Shown here: positions 24,713-32,741 of the stretch, one piece after another
How the letters are laid out: every line of letters begins with the position of its first letter
Numbering within the stretch: the first letter of the stretch is position 1
From: Opitutia bacterium
Lineage (GTDB): Bacteria; Verrucomicrobiota; Verrucomicrobiia; Opitutales; Seribacteraceae
DNA: 64,000 nt
NCBI GenBank assembly: GCA_002722545.1
Contig: PBMI01000045.1
Coordinates: 1 to 64,000, forward strand
Direction: 5' to 3'
Translations under genes and position numbers: made by a program
Notes under the pieces: generated by a model
Told to the model about the DNA's origin: nothing
What the model saw: only the letters and a program-made list of their open reading frames with translations
Database searches by the model: none

Positions 24713-25114
24713 CTAAGCTGCCTGTAACTCGTTGGTAAACAAGGGAACAGCTTTGTCCGGCGGTAAGAAGTTGGGCAGCGGCTCTAAGCCCGATTTCGTA
24801 AACTCTACTAATACCGTACGCCCGACAAGCTCACCTAAATCAGACAGGTCTCGAATGCCTAAAGCCCCAAGAAGCATGTCCAATTTTCTCTCCCACAAGG
24901 CTCTCGACTTAGGGGTGGTTGCTGCGCTAAGGTGAAAGTTACGGTAGTAGTACACGCCAACCCGACGGCCATCGAATGACTCTACGACTTGCATGTTAAT
25001 CGCTGGGTCGCCTGCGCCATTCAATGACGCGCCTTTGATTTGGAACTTGTATTGACCAACATCAAAGTAGGGCTGCTGGTACTGTCTTGTTCGACGAAAG
25101 GCCGTTGCACTCAT
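24713..25114 (-). CDS. Unknown early protein, possibly DNA-binding
   Basis: A 133-aa protein, beta-rich in its first half (YFDVGQYKFQIKGASLNGAG, INMQVVESFDGRRVGVYYYRNFHL) and helical in the middle, ending TNELQAA. The layout is a little like phage DUF669-type single-stranded-DNA-associated proteins, but the match is weak. Its start overlaps the stop of the pentapeptide-repeat gene (ATGA), so the two are coupled. Function uncertain. Confidence 0.6.
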   Translation of the reverse strand: MSATAFRRTRQYQQPYFDVGQYKFQIKGASLNGAGDPAINMQVVESFDGRRVGVYYYRNFHLSAATTPKSRALWERKLDMLLGALGIRDLSDLGELVGRTVLVEFTKSGLEPLPNFLPPDKAVPLFTNELQAA

Positions 25115-25686
25115 GCTGCCTCCTCAAGCGCTACAGGCTCTGCGACAGAAGGTGCGCCTAATGTACGTGCGAAGGTCAACAGGGCTTTCACTTCCTTGCG
25201 ATAGCTCTCGTCAGGGTGCTCGTCAACCAGCTCCTCCCATACGCTGTGTACCGCAATTTCTTCGTTCACTCGCAGTGCGGTCGGTGTCAACAGGGCAGTG
25301 ATTGGGTCGCCATTTGGCAGCGCGCGGTCTAGCACATAGTAGTTGGCAGGCAGTCTCGCTGCACGTAGGTCAACAGATTTCACATCGCATGGGTCAAACG
25401 TTGATGACTCAAGGTTCGCGCTGAACATACAGGCGGCGTAAACGTTAACACCTGTCAGGTCTGAGTGACGGAAGGTGGCCGACTGCACTGAGGCAAAGGA
25501 TAAGTCAGCCCCCTTAAAGTTACAGTTGATGAATGATGAGTCCTTCAAGTTGGCGAACGACAAGTCCATGCCCTCAAAGTTACAGTCGATGAACACCGCT
25601 TTCGAATAGTCGTTGTCCGCTGTCTTTAGTGTCGTGAAGTCTACGCCGTGCTCTACGCGTTGCATGTTAGTTTGTGCTTGTTCCAT
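25111..25686 (-). CDS. Pentapeptide-repeat protein
   Basis: A 191-aa protein. Residues about 25-110 are consecutive A(D/N)LxF-type pentapeptides (CNFEGMDLSFANLKDSSF and later NFKGADLSFASVQSATF), which form a right-handed beta-helix; the remaining C-terminal part is helical. Some members, such as Qnr and MfpA, mimic DNA and bind gyrase. A phage member could protect or modulate a DNA-binding enzyme, but this is not shown here. It is the first gene left of the proposed origin. Confidence 0.8.
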   Translation of the reverse strand: MEQAQTNMQRVEHGVDFTTLKTADNDYSKAVFIDCNFEGMDLSFANLKDSSFINCNFKGADLSFASVQSATFRHSDLTGVNVYAACMFSANLESSTFDPCDVKSVDLRAARLPANYYVLDRALPNGDPITALLTPTALRVNEEIAVHSVWEELVDEHPDESYRKEVKALLTFARTLGAPSVAEPVALEEAA

Positions 25687-25810
25687 ATCAGTCTCCTAAA
25701 GTTATGGTTTTATGGTGTTTGCCCGTCAGTGGGCGTTAAAGAATAGAATTTAGTAGTTACTGGTCATTTGTTGAACGCTGGTATGACCTGTGTTCACGTT
25801 TTGTACAAAG

Positions 25811-26182
25811 TGTCCAGCTTTAGAAAAGTGGTGTCCAAGTTTGAAAATAAAGGTGGACACTTATTTTTAATTTTGAGTGAGTGCTCATTAACCCCCGCAC
25901 CCCGTTAGGACGCATGTGTGAGAATATAGCATCGTCGCCCGACAGGGGGCTGTCCACCTTGTCCATGTTGTCCAACATTTTGATACCTAGCATTGAGAGA
26001 AAGTTTTTTGTTATTACTCTTTAATAAGTATTAATTAATAATAAATATATAATAAGAGGTATGGACAAAGTTGGACAACATGGACACTTTGGCCTAAAGC
26101 CTTTGCTGGTGCTGCTTTCGGGCGTCCAACCCCCTTGGACAGTGCTGAAAAAAGGTGGACAGGTGGCCTAAAAAGGTGGACA
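25811..26182. repeat. Candidate replication origin: inverted TGGACA iterons around an AT-rich core
   Basis: The 663-bp gap 25687-26349 has no credible gene. Five TGTCCA boxes (25811, 25832, 25951, 25960, 25969) lie left and six TGGACA boxes (26062, 26072, 26081, 26136, 26156, 26177) lie right of a roughly 60-bp AT-rich stretch (25996-26058); one TGGACA at 25854 breaks the pattern. A 17-bp sequence, TGTCCATGTTGTCCAAC (25960-25976), returns as its exact inverse at 26070-26086. Iterons flanking a melting region are the classic form of an initiator-bound origin. The rest of the gap shows no promoter I can support. Confidence 0.6.
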
Positions 26183-26349
26183 CTTTTGCCAATCCCCAAC
26201 CTCTGTCCTCCATCCCCCAACAACCGCCAAAGAACGCCCATCCGTAGGCCGCTCATTTGTCGTCAAAGGCTCACAATTATAAGTTTTGTGCCGTAAGTTG
26301 CTGATAACTAAGCGCTACCTGTCACTCGCTTTCCAACTTTCGCCATCGC

Positions 26350-26544
26350 CTACCAATATACAGCACCCGACCGCGCCATCAGCTGTCTGCACTCCCTCGC
26401 AAATCGCACAGCCTGCTCCGCGTGATGCCTAGCCCTCGCCGGTAATCCCTCGTTCATCGCCCGTTGCCATGCCGCCCGTTGTTGCTCCGCCGCTAGCCTC
26501 GCCGTACCCGCTCGCTGTCTCATGTCCTGTGTACTCATGCCCAT
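26350..26544 (-). CDS. Small arginine/alanine-rich protein
   Basis: A 64-aa basic helical protein (MRQRAGTARLAAEQQRAAWQRAMNEGLPARARHHAEQAVRF) starting at 26544, with GGAG eight bases upstream. It follows the 77-aa gene by 11 bases. Its Arg content suggests nucleic-acid or structural contacts, but no family is recognised. G+C content is higher than in the neighbours. Confidence 0.5.
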   Translation of the reverse strand: MGMSTQDMRQRAGTARLAAEQQRAAWQRAMNEGLPARARHHAEQAVRFARECRQLMARSGAVYW

Positions 26545-26555
26545 CAGTCTGTCTC

Positions 26556-26789
26556 CTATGCCGCACGTTGTAAGTTAATCTGCATGTGACGCTCAATCTC
26601 TTTCAATTGATACGTGATGTTCAATACCTGCTGCTTTAATCGCGCCGCAAGTCGAAGGTCTCCCAACTCACGCGCTAGGTCGGTCGCTAACTCATAGTCG
26701 CCAATCGCATGCCAGCTCAGCGCTATCCCGTCCAGTATCGAATAGCCACTCGCTAGCAGTCGTCTGTGTAAAGCGTTTATCGGTTGCAT
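26556..26789 (-). CDS. Small helical early protein
   Basis: A 77-aa helical protein (ALSWHAIGDYELATDLARELGDLRLAARLKQQVLN), reminiscent of a short TPR-like helix pair. GGGAGAA lies upstream of the ATG at 26789. No family is recognised. It forms a two-gene unit with the 64-aa gene, next to the proposed origin. Confidence 0.52.
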   Translation of the reverse strand: MQPINALHRRLLASGYSILDGIALSWHAIGDYELATDLARELGDLRLAARLKQQVLNITYQLKEIERHMQINLQRAA

Positions 26790-26886
26790 CGTGTTCTCCC
26801 GTCTGTAATGGTTGCTCTGTGTTATGTGCCAACCGCTCAGCAGCGGTCGGTCTCTGTTAAGTGATGTGTGTCGGTCGGTGGTCGTC

Positions 26887-27480
26887 GCTCGATGAGTGTT
26901 GCTCGTTGCTCGATGAGTGTTGAGTAGTGACCGTCGAGTAGTGCGCGCCCCCCGTTGAATGGCCTCTGTCGTTCGGATACCTCTTAATTTCTGTCGTCTA
27001 AGACCCCCGTAAAAATAAATTCAGCATCGGAACCCGACTCCGGCTTATGTGCAGGATTAAGGGTGATTGCTTGGACTTTCGTGTCAGTCGTGGAATCTAC
27101 CTTGACGCAGGACGCAGGACATGCGGAGCGAGGAACGAGCGTAGGAGCGTAGCGGGCTGTACTAGCGTACTAAGCGTTGAGGTTAAGTGGAACGTCTGTA
27201 AGCGAAATCTAAGCTCCCTTAATCCCAACATCAGCCCATTCTCCAAACAGAACGCAATTCAATCCTGTCCACATTGCGCTATCGAACTCTCCAAACCGTC
27301 TTATCCGTGGAATCTGATTGATGACCAACATCTGCTATTCGTCCTCTGCCATCCGACACTCGCCCTTTTTCCTTTGACGATCCTCACGTCCTCACGTCCT
27401 CACGTCCTCACTTCTCAAGTCCTCACTGCTCACGTCCTCACACAAAAGGTCTAATCTCTTCACCTTCCTCACTTCTCACT
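26887..27480. repeat. Repeat-rich non-coding region
   Basis: The 834-bp gap 26790-27623 has no credible gene. GCTCGATGAGTGTTG occurs twice (26887 and 26908, 21 bp apart). At 27381-27440 the octamer CCTCACGT is repeated about four times in tandem, followed by degenerate CTCAC copies to about 27480. The middle (27050-27250) shows nothing I can name. Protein-binding repeats, a packaging signal or a second replication element are possible. Confidence 0.5.
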
Positions 27481-27623
27481 ATGTAGGGGATAACAGAACA
27501 ACATACTTTGGGGCCATGTGGCGCGGGTGGTGAGTGTTAGCAGGGCAGGTCACTCGGTAGGGGGTTAGAGGGAAAGGCTAGGCTTTAGAGGCTAAAGACC
27601 AGGGTTCACTGTCACACTAGCTA

Positions 27624-28058
27624 TTAGTGTAAGTAGTCAGTGTGGCTTGTGCTCATCGCTAGACCTTTAGCACGGCGTGCTGCGTATGCACGGCTACGCG
27701 CTTCGTCAATAGCCGTCACTTTACCTTTACCAGCACACTTGGCGCATGGAATGTCTTTGTTGTGCTTGTGGATACGATACAGACCTGTTCCGTTACATGC
27801 TTTACAGTGAGTACCAGCTACAGACTCAACTATCGCCTCCACAGCATTTATCTCAGGGCTTTTCTCGGGTGTAGGTATACGTTTGCCTATCCATTGGTAA
27901 TACTCCTCGCTGTAGGCGCGTATACGGATTTTTTCTATTTCCTCCTCTGTTTCCACCGGTGCATCTAGGGCGTTAAGTGTTGCTTCATAGGCAGCAGCGC
28001 TACCGAATAAGTCGTCAGTGTCGAATAATGAATCAAGTGATAATGTGTTGGTTGACAT
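27624..28058 (-). CDS. DnaJ-like zinc-finger protein
   Basis: A 144-aa protein with a central pair of CxxCxGxG-type knuckles (CKACNGTGLY and CAKCAGKGKV) as in the DnaJ cysteine-rich domain, but with no J-domain. The N-terminus is acidic and the C-terminus is basic (EARSRAYAARRAKG). Such isolated zinc domains in phages often bind protein or nucleic acid. It lies downstream of the 491-aa gene across a hairpin. Confidence 0.68.
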   Translation of the reverse strand: MSTNTLSLDSLFDTDDLFGSAAAYEATLNALDAPVETEEEIEKIRIRAYSEEYYQWIGKRIPTPEKSPEINAVEAIVESVAGTHCKACNGTGLYRIHKHNKDIPCAKCAGKGKVTAIDEARSRAYAARRAKGLAMSTSHTDYLH

Positions 28059-28088
28059 AGATATTTACCTCTTTTATATTTCAGAAAT

Positions 28089-28114
28089 GAGCAGGGTGTT
28101 CCCGCACCCTGCTC
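28089..28114. terminator. Hairpin between the 491-aa and DnaJ-like genes
   Basis: GAGCAGGGTG pairs with CACCCTGCTC around a six-base loop. No T-run follows in either direction, so it may be an RNA-stability hairpin rather than a terminator. Confidence 0.5.
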
Positions 28115-28136
28115 GTAGTTTCTTGGCTAAGTTATC

Positions 28137-29612
28137 TTAGAAAAGAAATTTGTTTGTGATAGCCTCTAGCTCTAACGGGCTAGTAGGCTTTTTATTGCGC
28201 ATTGCTGTTGATTTCGTTAGCTTCTCAAGCTTCGCAGCTCTTGCAGCCAACTCGTCTTGGCGGTATTGGATTGCGCGTACTTTGCTTATCTCTTTAGCAG
28301 CCTCGGCCAGCTTCTTCTCGCTACCTTGTGTGAAATGAACACCCCAGAACTCAACACCGTCGTCAGTTGTGAATGACTCGATTGTTGTTGGGTTGCCCAG
28401 CAGTCGGTATGCGTCAGCTTGGAACTCAGCTTGCTTGCGTGGACTAACGCGTGTTCCTGTGTAGCCAGCCTTCTTAACCATCTGCGCCACTAGGAACTCG
28501 ATAGGGTCGAAGGTCATGTATGATGAGTAGACGCGAACTGGCGTGTCTAGCTCTACAAGGTCTAGCAACTTGCGGAACTCTGCTGCGTAGTGCTCTAGGT
28601 AGGCGTGTACGATACGTGTCTCACGTAGTAGCTTATCAACCTCTGTAACTTCGTCGTCGCGAACTGCGTTAGACATTGCAGCGATTGTTAGCTCCTCGCT
28701 TGTGTTATCCATTTTGTGTATTTGGTCGAGTACGTATTGCTTTCTACCCTCAAGGCGTTCGATTTTGTTTGAGAAGTCGATGGCCTTGCGCATGCACTTG
28801 GTAGCGAATGGTATGCTCTTTTCTGGCATATCACCGATGTGTTCAACCACAAGCCCGTAGTTTTTATCCGCAATGGCTTTACCACGTAGTTGCTTCATGA
28901 TTGCCCAAGCACCGTATTGAGCGCCTTGTGTCCACTCGTCAGGTGTTCTGTGTAGGCGGTCATCAATCCACTCCTCTTTGCTCACGTCCTCGTACACAAC
29001 CTTGCGTTCGCTATCCATCGCTTGTGCTACGTTGACCTTTTGCTTGCGTAGGTCGTGTTGCTGCATATCATGCACTAGCTCATTCTCTGCCAGCCATTCT
29101 GCGGCCTCATCGTCCTCCTCGTAGAAGCCAAGGTCTGCAAGGTCGTTAAGCTCTCCATCTTCTAAGAAGCCATCATCAAGGTCGTTGTTAACCTCGAACG
29201 TAGCCTCGATAGCACGTTGGAATGGATGAAGCTCGAACACGTAGTCGCCAAGCGTACTAAGCACTTGAGCATGTCCTTGATACTGTTTGAACAGCTCCTC
29301 AGCCCAATCAGCCACGCTGGTCACTGCGCTGCTCATCTTGCGTATTCTCTCGCTGTCTGCGTCCTTGATTGCCAGTGCCATTGACGTTGCGATAGTGTTG
29401 TCCGCTTGGCGCACCATCTTGTTTAACTCTGACTTGATAGCCCATGCGATACCACGTACCACATAGTTCGTACGGTGGCCGTATACTGTTGATAGCTCAT
29501 CTATTGCTAGCACTGCTTGTTTCGTTAGCTCTGAGGTTGACATGCTTAGCGCTGCTTGGCCGTTAGCTGTGAAACCTTTAGTGTCTGCGTTAGAGATAAG
29601 TACGTTTTTCAT
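28137..29612 (-). CDS. Large unknown early phage protein
   Basis: A 491-aa acidic, mostly helical protein. I recognise no catalytic motif. It contains an acidic run (DLDDGFLEDGELNDLADLGFYEEDDEAAEW) and a C-terminal basic helix region. It is the first leftward gene from the divergent region 29613-29897, and unlike most early units no AACAGTnnnACTGTT operator points at it. It could be expressed in the lysogen or at a different time; both are inferences. Confidence 0.65.
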   Translation of the reverse strand: MKNVLISNADTKGFTANGQAALSMSTSELTKQAVLAIDELSTVYGHRTNYVVRGIAWAIKSELNKMVRQADNTIATSMALAIKDADSERIRKMSSAVTSVADWAEELFKQYQGHAQVLSTLGDYVFELHPFQRAIEATFEVNNDLDDGFLEDGELNDLADLGFYEEDDEAAEWLAENELVHDMQQHDLRKQKVNVAQAMDSERKVVYEDVSKEEWIDDRLHRTPDEWTQGAQYGAWAIMKQLRGKAIADKNYGLVVEHIGDMPEKSIPFATKCMRKAIDFSNKIERLEGRKQYVLDQIHKMDNTSEELTIAAMSNAVRDDEVTEVDKLLRETRIVHAYLEHYAAEFRKLLDLVELDTPVRVYSSYMTFDPIEFLVAQMVKKAGYTGTRVSPRKQAEFQADAYRLLGNPTTIESFTTDDGVEFWGVHFTQGSEKKLAEAAKEISKVRAIQYRQDELAARAAKLEKLTKSTAMRNKKPTSPLELEAITNKFLF

Positions 29613-29840
29613 AATGTTTACCTTTTATGTTGTTGGGACTCCTAAGTAGGTTCAATGTCCCGATTTATGAATGACTCGAATCAAACTCGATCCGAACCGA
29701 CCGCGCCTTCTGAGAGAAAGCACATACATATGAACAACCAACCACAGACACAGAAAACGCGGCCTTCGACCTAGGACAAAAAACAAACAAGGGGGGAGGG
29801 GCTTCACAGGGGGATTTGCCCATATTTTTTTCTAATTTTT

Positions 29841-29893
29841 TTGCTGTAAAACTTAACAGTGTTACTATTAGGAAAAATAACAGTGAGGCTAAT
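29841..29893 (+). promoter_or_regulatory. Rightward late promoter region with paired operators
   Basis: AACAGTGTTACTATT (29855-29869, 14 of 15) and AACAGTGAGGCTAAT (29879-29893, 12 of 15), centres 24 bp apart. TTGCTG (29841-29846) and TACTAT (29863-29868) give a plausible promoter. GAGG inside the second site serves as ribosome site for the gene at 29898. The rest of 29613-29854 holds a G-rich tract (29791-29813). Confidence 0.6.
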
Positions 29894-29897
29894 AATA

Positions 29898-30221
29898 ATG
29901 AAAACAAATGCCCTTGTTGAATCGTTGCGTAACACCGCCGTAGAGCTTATGAACACTGCCAGTGAACTTGAGACCAAGTACGTGGTTACGCCACGAAGCA
30001 ACCCCCAAGAATTTAAACTCGTTATCCCGCTAGGCATGTTCGCTGGGACGGCGATTGACACGCTTAACTTGAAACATGCGCCTAACGTAGCGTACGTCGG
30101 CGAGTGCCGTATGGGTGGCGTTGACTACAGCTCAGTGCGTATCCTCGTACGTGAACCTTTCGATATTGATATTGCTCAGTGGGAACTTGTTGGTGACAAC
30201 ACGTTAGTTTGGAGTGAGTAA
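29898..30221 (+). CDS. Unknown protein, first gene of the late region
   Basis: A 107-aa protein starting at ATG 29898 (MKTNALVESLRNTAVEL); the track start at 29859 overlaps the operator. Helical N-terminus, beta-rich C-terminus (YVGECRMGGVDYSSVRILVREP). No family is recognised. It ends immediately before the small terminase gene, so it belongs to the packaging operon. Confidence 0.6.
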   Translation: MKTNALVESLRNTAVELMNTASELETKYVVTPRSNPQEFKLVIPLGMFAGTAIDTLNLKHAPNVAYVGECRMGGVDYSSVRILVREPFDIDIAQWELVGDNTLVWSE

Positions 30222-30728
30222 ATGTCGGGGGAATATTCACTATCAACGCTTAGCGGGAGTTATGCGTCGCTTGGCATTGCCCGCCTAACAGCACAAGAAG
30301 AAACCTACGTTCAACGCCGCACTCAGGGGATCAATCCTTCTGCGGCGGCTCGTGCGGCTGGCTATAAGTACCCAGCAAGGGCGGTGGCTGAGCTATCTGA
30401 ACGTGAGGACATAAACCTAGCAATCTCTTACATGCGCGAAATGCAAAGGCAAGTTGCAGTCCAAGCGGGGGCTATTGAGTTCACCAAGGACGACGCAACA
30501 GCCCTATATCTTGAGGCGCATGCCAAGTCAGCGACAGCGATGGAAGAAATACGTGCGGTGGATTCGCTCGTTAAGCTGCATGGCCTAGCAACACCTGAAA
30601 AAGTCGAAGTTAACATCACTAACCGTAGCCAGATGGAAACTATGGACGATGAGCAACTACTCAAAATGGCTGGACAAGATATTCAATTGTCGCCTGATGA
30701 GTATAAGGTGGCGCACGATGAGGACTGA
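30222..30728 (+). CDS. Terminase small subunit
   Basis: A 168-aa protein of the type that binds the packaging start site. It has the typical N-terminal AQEETYVQRRTQG...AARAAGY helix-turn-helix (near residue 20-45), a central coiled region and the C-terminal LVKLHGL segment common to many small terminases. It is followed with 11-base overlap by the large subunit, which supports the call. Confidence 0.82.
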   Translation: MSGEYSLSTLSGSYASLGIARLTAQEETYVQRRTQGINPSAAARAAGYKYPARAVAELSEREDINLAISYMREMQRQVAVQAGAIEFTKDDATALYLEAHAKSATAMEEIRAVDSLVKLHGLATPEKVEVNITNRSQMETMDDEQLLKMAGQDIQLSPDEYKVAHDED

Positions 30729-32442
30729 GCATTGCCATGAATGTTTACGCACTGTTCCTCACTTTGAAATGTATGACCAAAAACACTGCCTAAGTTGCGC
30801 AAAGCAGCTGGGAACGTTTGTGAGGCCATCTAACAAAGAGTCAGTGCAACGAATCGAACATGAGTTCAAACGCGTCAGAGAGGAAGAAATAGAGGCGTTT
30901 AACGTAGAGCTTGAGGCTAGGAAAGAGCTTGCTGAACGTGAGCTGGTTCGTCGTCGTCTTTTACCCTTCATTAAGCGGCATAATGACGCTTACATGCCCG
31001 GCTGGGTTCATGCCGATATTTGTATGCGGCTTGAGAAATTCGCGCAGGACATTGAGAACGGCCTATCGCCACGGCTGATGATTACGATGCCACCGCGACA
31101 CGGTAAGTCGGAAATAGGCTCTAAAACATTCCCTAGCTGGTACTTAGGCCGTAACCCTACGCATGAGGTTATCACCTGTTCGTACTCGGGCGACTTAGCA
31201 GAGGACTTTAGCCGTAAGTGTCGTGACCTACTGGACACCGACAAGTTCAAGGCAGCATTCAAAACACGTCTATCGCCAGACACCAAGAGCGTTAAAAAGT
31301 GGATGACTACAGAAGGTGGTGGCTTCACTGCGGCGGGTGTAGGTGGTCCGATAACGGGTCGTGGTGCGCACTTAGGTATCATTGACGATCCCGTAAAAAA
31401 CCGTGAAGAAGCTGAGTCGGAAGTTACCCGCCAAAAGGTAAAAGATTGGTACTCATCGGCATTCTACACGCGTCTTGCACCAGGGGGTGGTGTGCTGATA
31501 ATTCAGACTCGCTGGCACGATGATGACCTTGCGGGTTGGCTGTTAAACGTATTTGAGGAAGCGAAAAAAGAGGCTGAGGAGAAGGGCGAACCTATCCCAG
31601 AGGACGTAGACCAATGGGATTTGGTTGAGTACCCAGCTATCGCGACACAGGACGAAAAGTACCGTAAGAAGGGCGAGGCGCTACACGAGGAACGCTATCC
31701 GTTACCCGCGCTACGTCGTATAAAACGTGCCATGATACCGCGAGATTGGGAGGCGCTTTACCAGCAAAGGCCAGTGTCTGAGGACGGTGACTTCTTCACG
31801 CGTGATATGTTCCGCTACTACAAGATTGGCGAGCTACCACCGTTGGAGGACATGCGTCTGTATGCAGCGGCTGATTTGGCTATCTCTACAAAGCAAACGG
31901 CTGACTACAGTGTGTTTGTGGTAGTCGGTATCGACCGTAAGCAGAATATTTGGATTGTTGACCTGATACGTGGCCGATGGAACTCGTTGGGTATCATTGA
32001 CCGTATGTTTGAGATTCAGACGAAGTATAACCCTGAGCTGTTTGGTATCGAGACAGGCCAGATTGAGCTAACGCTAGAGCCGTTCATTCAAAAGGCCGAG
32101 CAGGAACGTGGTATCTCACTTCGCTACGAGAAGCTTAGAACACGCGGCGCAGACAAAGGTACACGTGCTAGGCCGATACAGGGTCGTATGGAACAGGGCA
32201 AGGTTATTTTCCCTACCATAGAGTCGACACCGTGGATGAGTTCGCTACAGAACGAGCTACTTAAGTTCCCGTTAGGCGCTAATGATGACCAAGTGGATGC
32301 GTTGGCTTGGATTGGTCAAATGCTCATGCTATTTGGTATTCGTAACGAGAAGAAGCCCAAGCCTAAAAAGTCGTTTAAGGACAAATTGCGTAAGTTTGGC
32401 GGCGGCACTAGAGGCCGTCATAAAAGCGGTATGGCTGCTTAG
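30718..32442 (+). CDS. Terminase large subunit
   Basis: A 574-aa packaging motor from ATG 30718 (MRTEHCHEC). ATPase: Walker A TMPPRHGKSE (near residue 125), Walker B LGIIDDP (near 218). Nuclease: AAADLAISTKQTADYSVF (acidic strand), GIETGQ and NDDQVDALAW. These fit Terminase_6-type enzymes. The first 35 residues carry an unusual zinc ribbon (CHEC...CLSC), which is absent from most large terminases; it may help bind DNA or the small subunit. The C-terminus is basic. Confidence 0.93.
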   Translation: MRTEHCHECLRTVPHFEMYDQKHCLSCAKQLGTFVRPSNKESVQRIEHEFKRVREEEIEAFNVELEARKELAERELVRRRLLPFIKRHNDAYMPGWVHADICMRLEKFAQDIENGLSPRLMITMPPRHGKSEIGSKTFPSWYLGRNPTHEVITCSYSGDLAEDFSRKCRDLLDTDKFKAAFKTRLSPDTKSVKKWMTTEGGGFTAAGVGGPITGRGAHLGIIDDPVKNREEAESEVTRQKVKDWYSSAFYTRLAPGGGVLIIQTRWHDDDLAGWLLNVFEEAKKEAEEKGEPIPEDVDQWDLVEYPAIATQDEKYRKKGEALHEERYPLPALRRIKRAMIPRDWEALYQQRPVSEDGDFFTRDMFRYYKIGELPPLEDMRLYAAADLAISTKQTADYSVFVVVGIDRKQNIWIVDLIRGRWNSLGIIDRMFEIQTKYNPELFGIETGQIELTLEPFIQKAEQERGISLRYEKLRTRGADKGTRARPIQGRMEQGKVIFPTIESTPWMSSLQNELLKFPLGANDDQVDALAWIGQMLMLFGIRNEKKPKPKKSFKDKLRKFGGGTRGRHKSGMAA

Positions 32443-32448
32443 CGTTTA

Positions 32449-32497
32449 TTGAGAATTAACAGTGCTACTGTTATTATTGGCTAACAGTAAATAATAA
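32449..32497 (+). promoter_or_regulatory. Rightward promoter with perfect operator in its spacer
   Basis: TTGAGA (32449-32454), 17-bp spacer, TATTAT (32472-32477). AACAGTGCTACTGTT (32458-32472) is a perfect operator occupying the spacer with exactly the phasing seen at the repressor promoter. A further half-site AACAGT starts at 32483. Confidence 0.78.
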
Positions 32498-32519
32498 TAA
32501 CAACAACAGGTCGTGAAAC

Positions 32520-32741
32520 TTGGACGCTGAAACTATAAAACAGATAATCGCGTTAGGCTCGCTTTTTGTGGCCGTGATTGGCTTGTGGCATAAGCTAGTC
32601 ATACTACCCATCAAAGAGGAGCTGAAACTCAACGCGACAAGTATCCGCACACTCGAAATTGACAGTGCGAAGCTGGATACAACGCTCACAGCGCTTACTA
32701 ACGCAATTGACCGACTAACCGATAGGTTGGACCGTGAATGA
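32520..32741 (+). CDS. Small membrane protein, possible holin
   Basis: A 73-aa protein starting at TTG 32520 (MDAETIKQI). One membrane helix (IIALGSLFVAVIGLWHKLVILPI) is followed by a coiled-coil tail (KLDTTLTALTNAIDRLTDRLDRE). It ends with a 4-base overlap (ATGA) into the portal gene. Size and topology fit a class-III-like holin or a head-assembly membrane factor, but there is no decisive motif. Confidence 0.6.
   Translation: MDAETIKQIIALGSLFVAVIGLWHKLVILPIKEELKLNATSIRTLEIDSAKLDTTLTALTNAIDRLTDRLDRE

Noticed and set aside
26035-26256. 73-aa minus-strand ORF over the iteron region
   Set aside because: Its repeated VHLF-type residues come from the TGGACA repeats; no start signal; better explained as non-coding.
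27047-27454. 135-aa plus-strand ORF in the 26.8-27.6 kb gap
   Set aside because: Low-complexity translation from the CCTCACGT repeats, no ribosome site, opposite to the early operon, no protein-like pattern.
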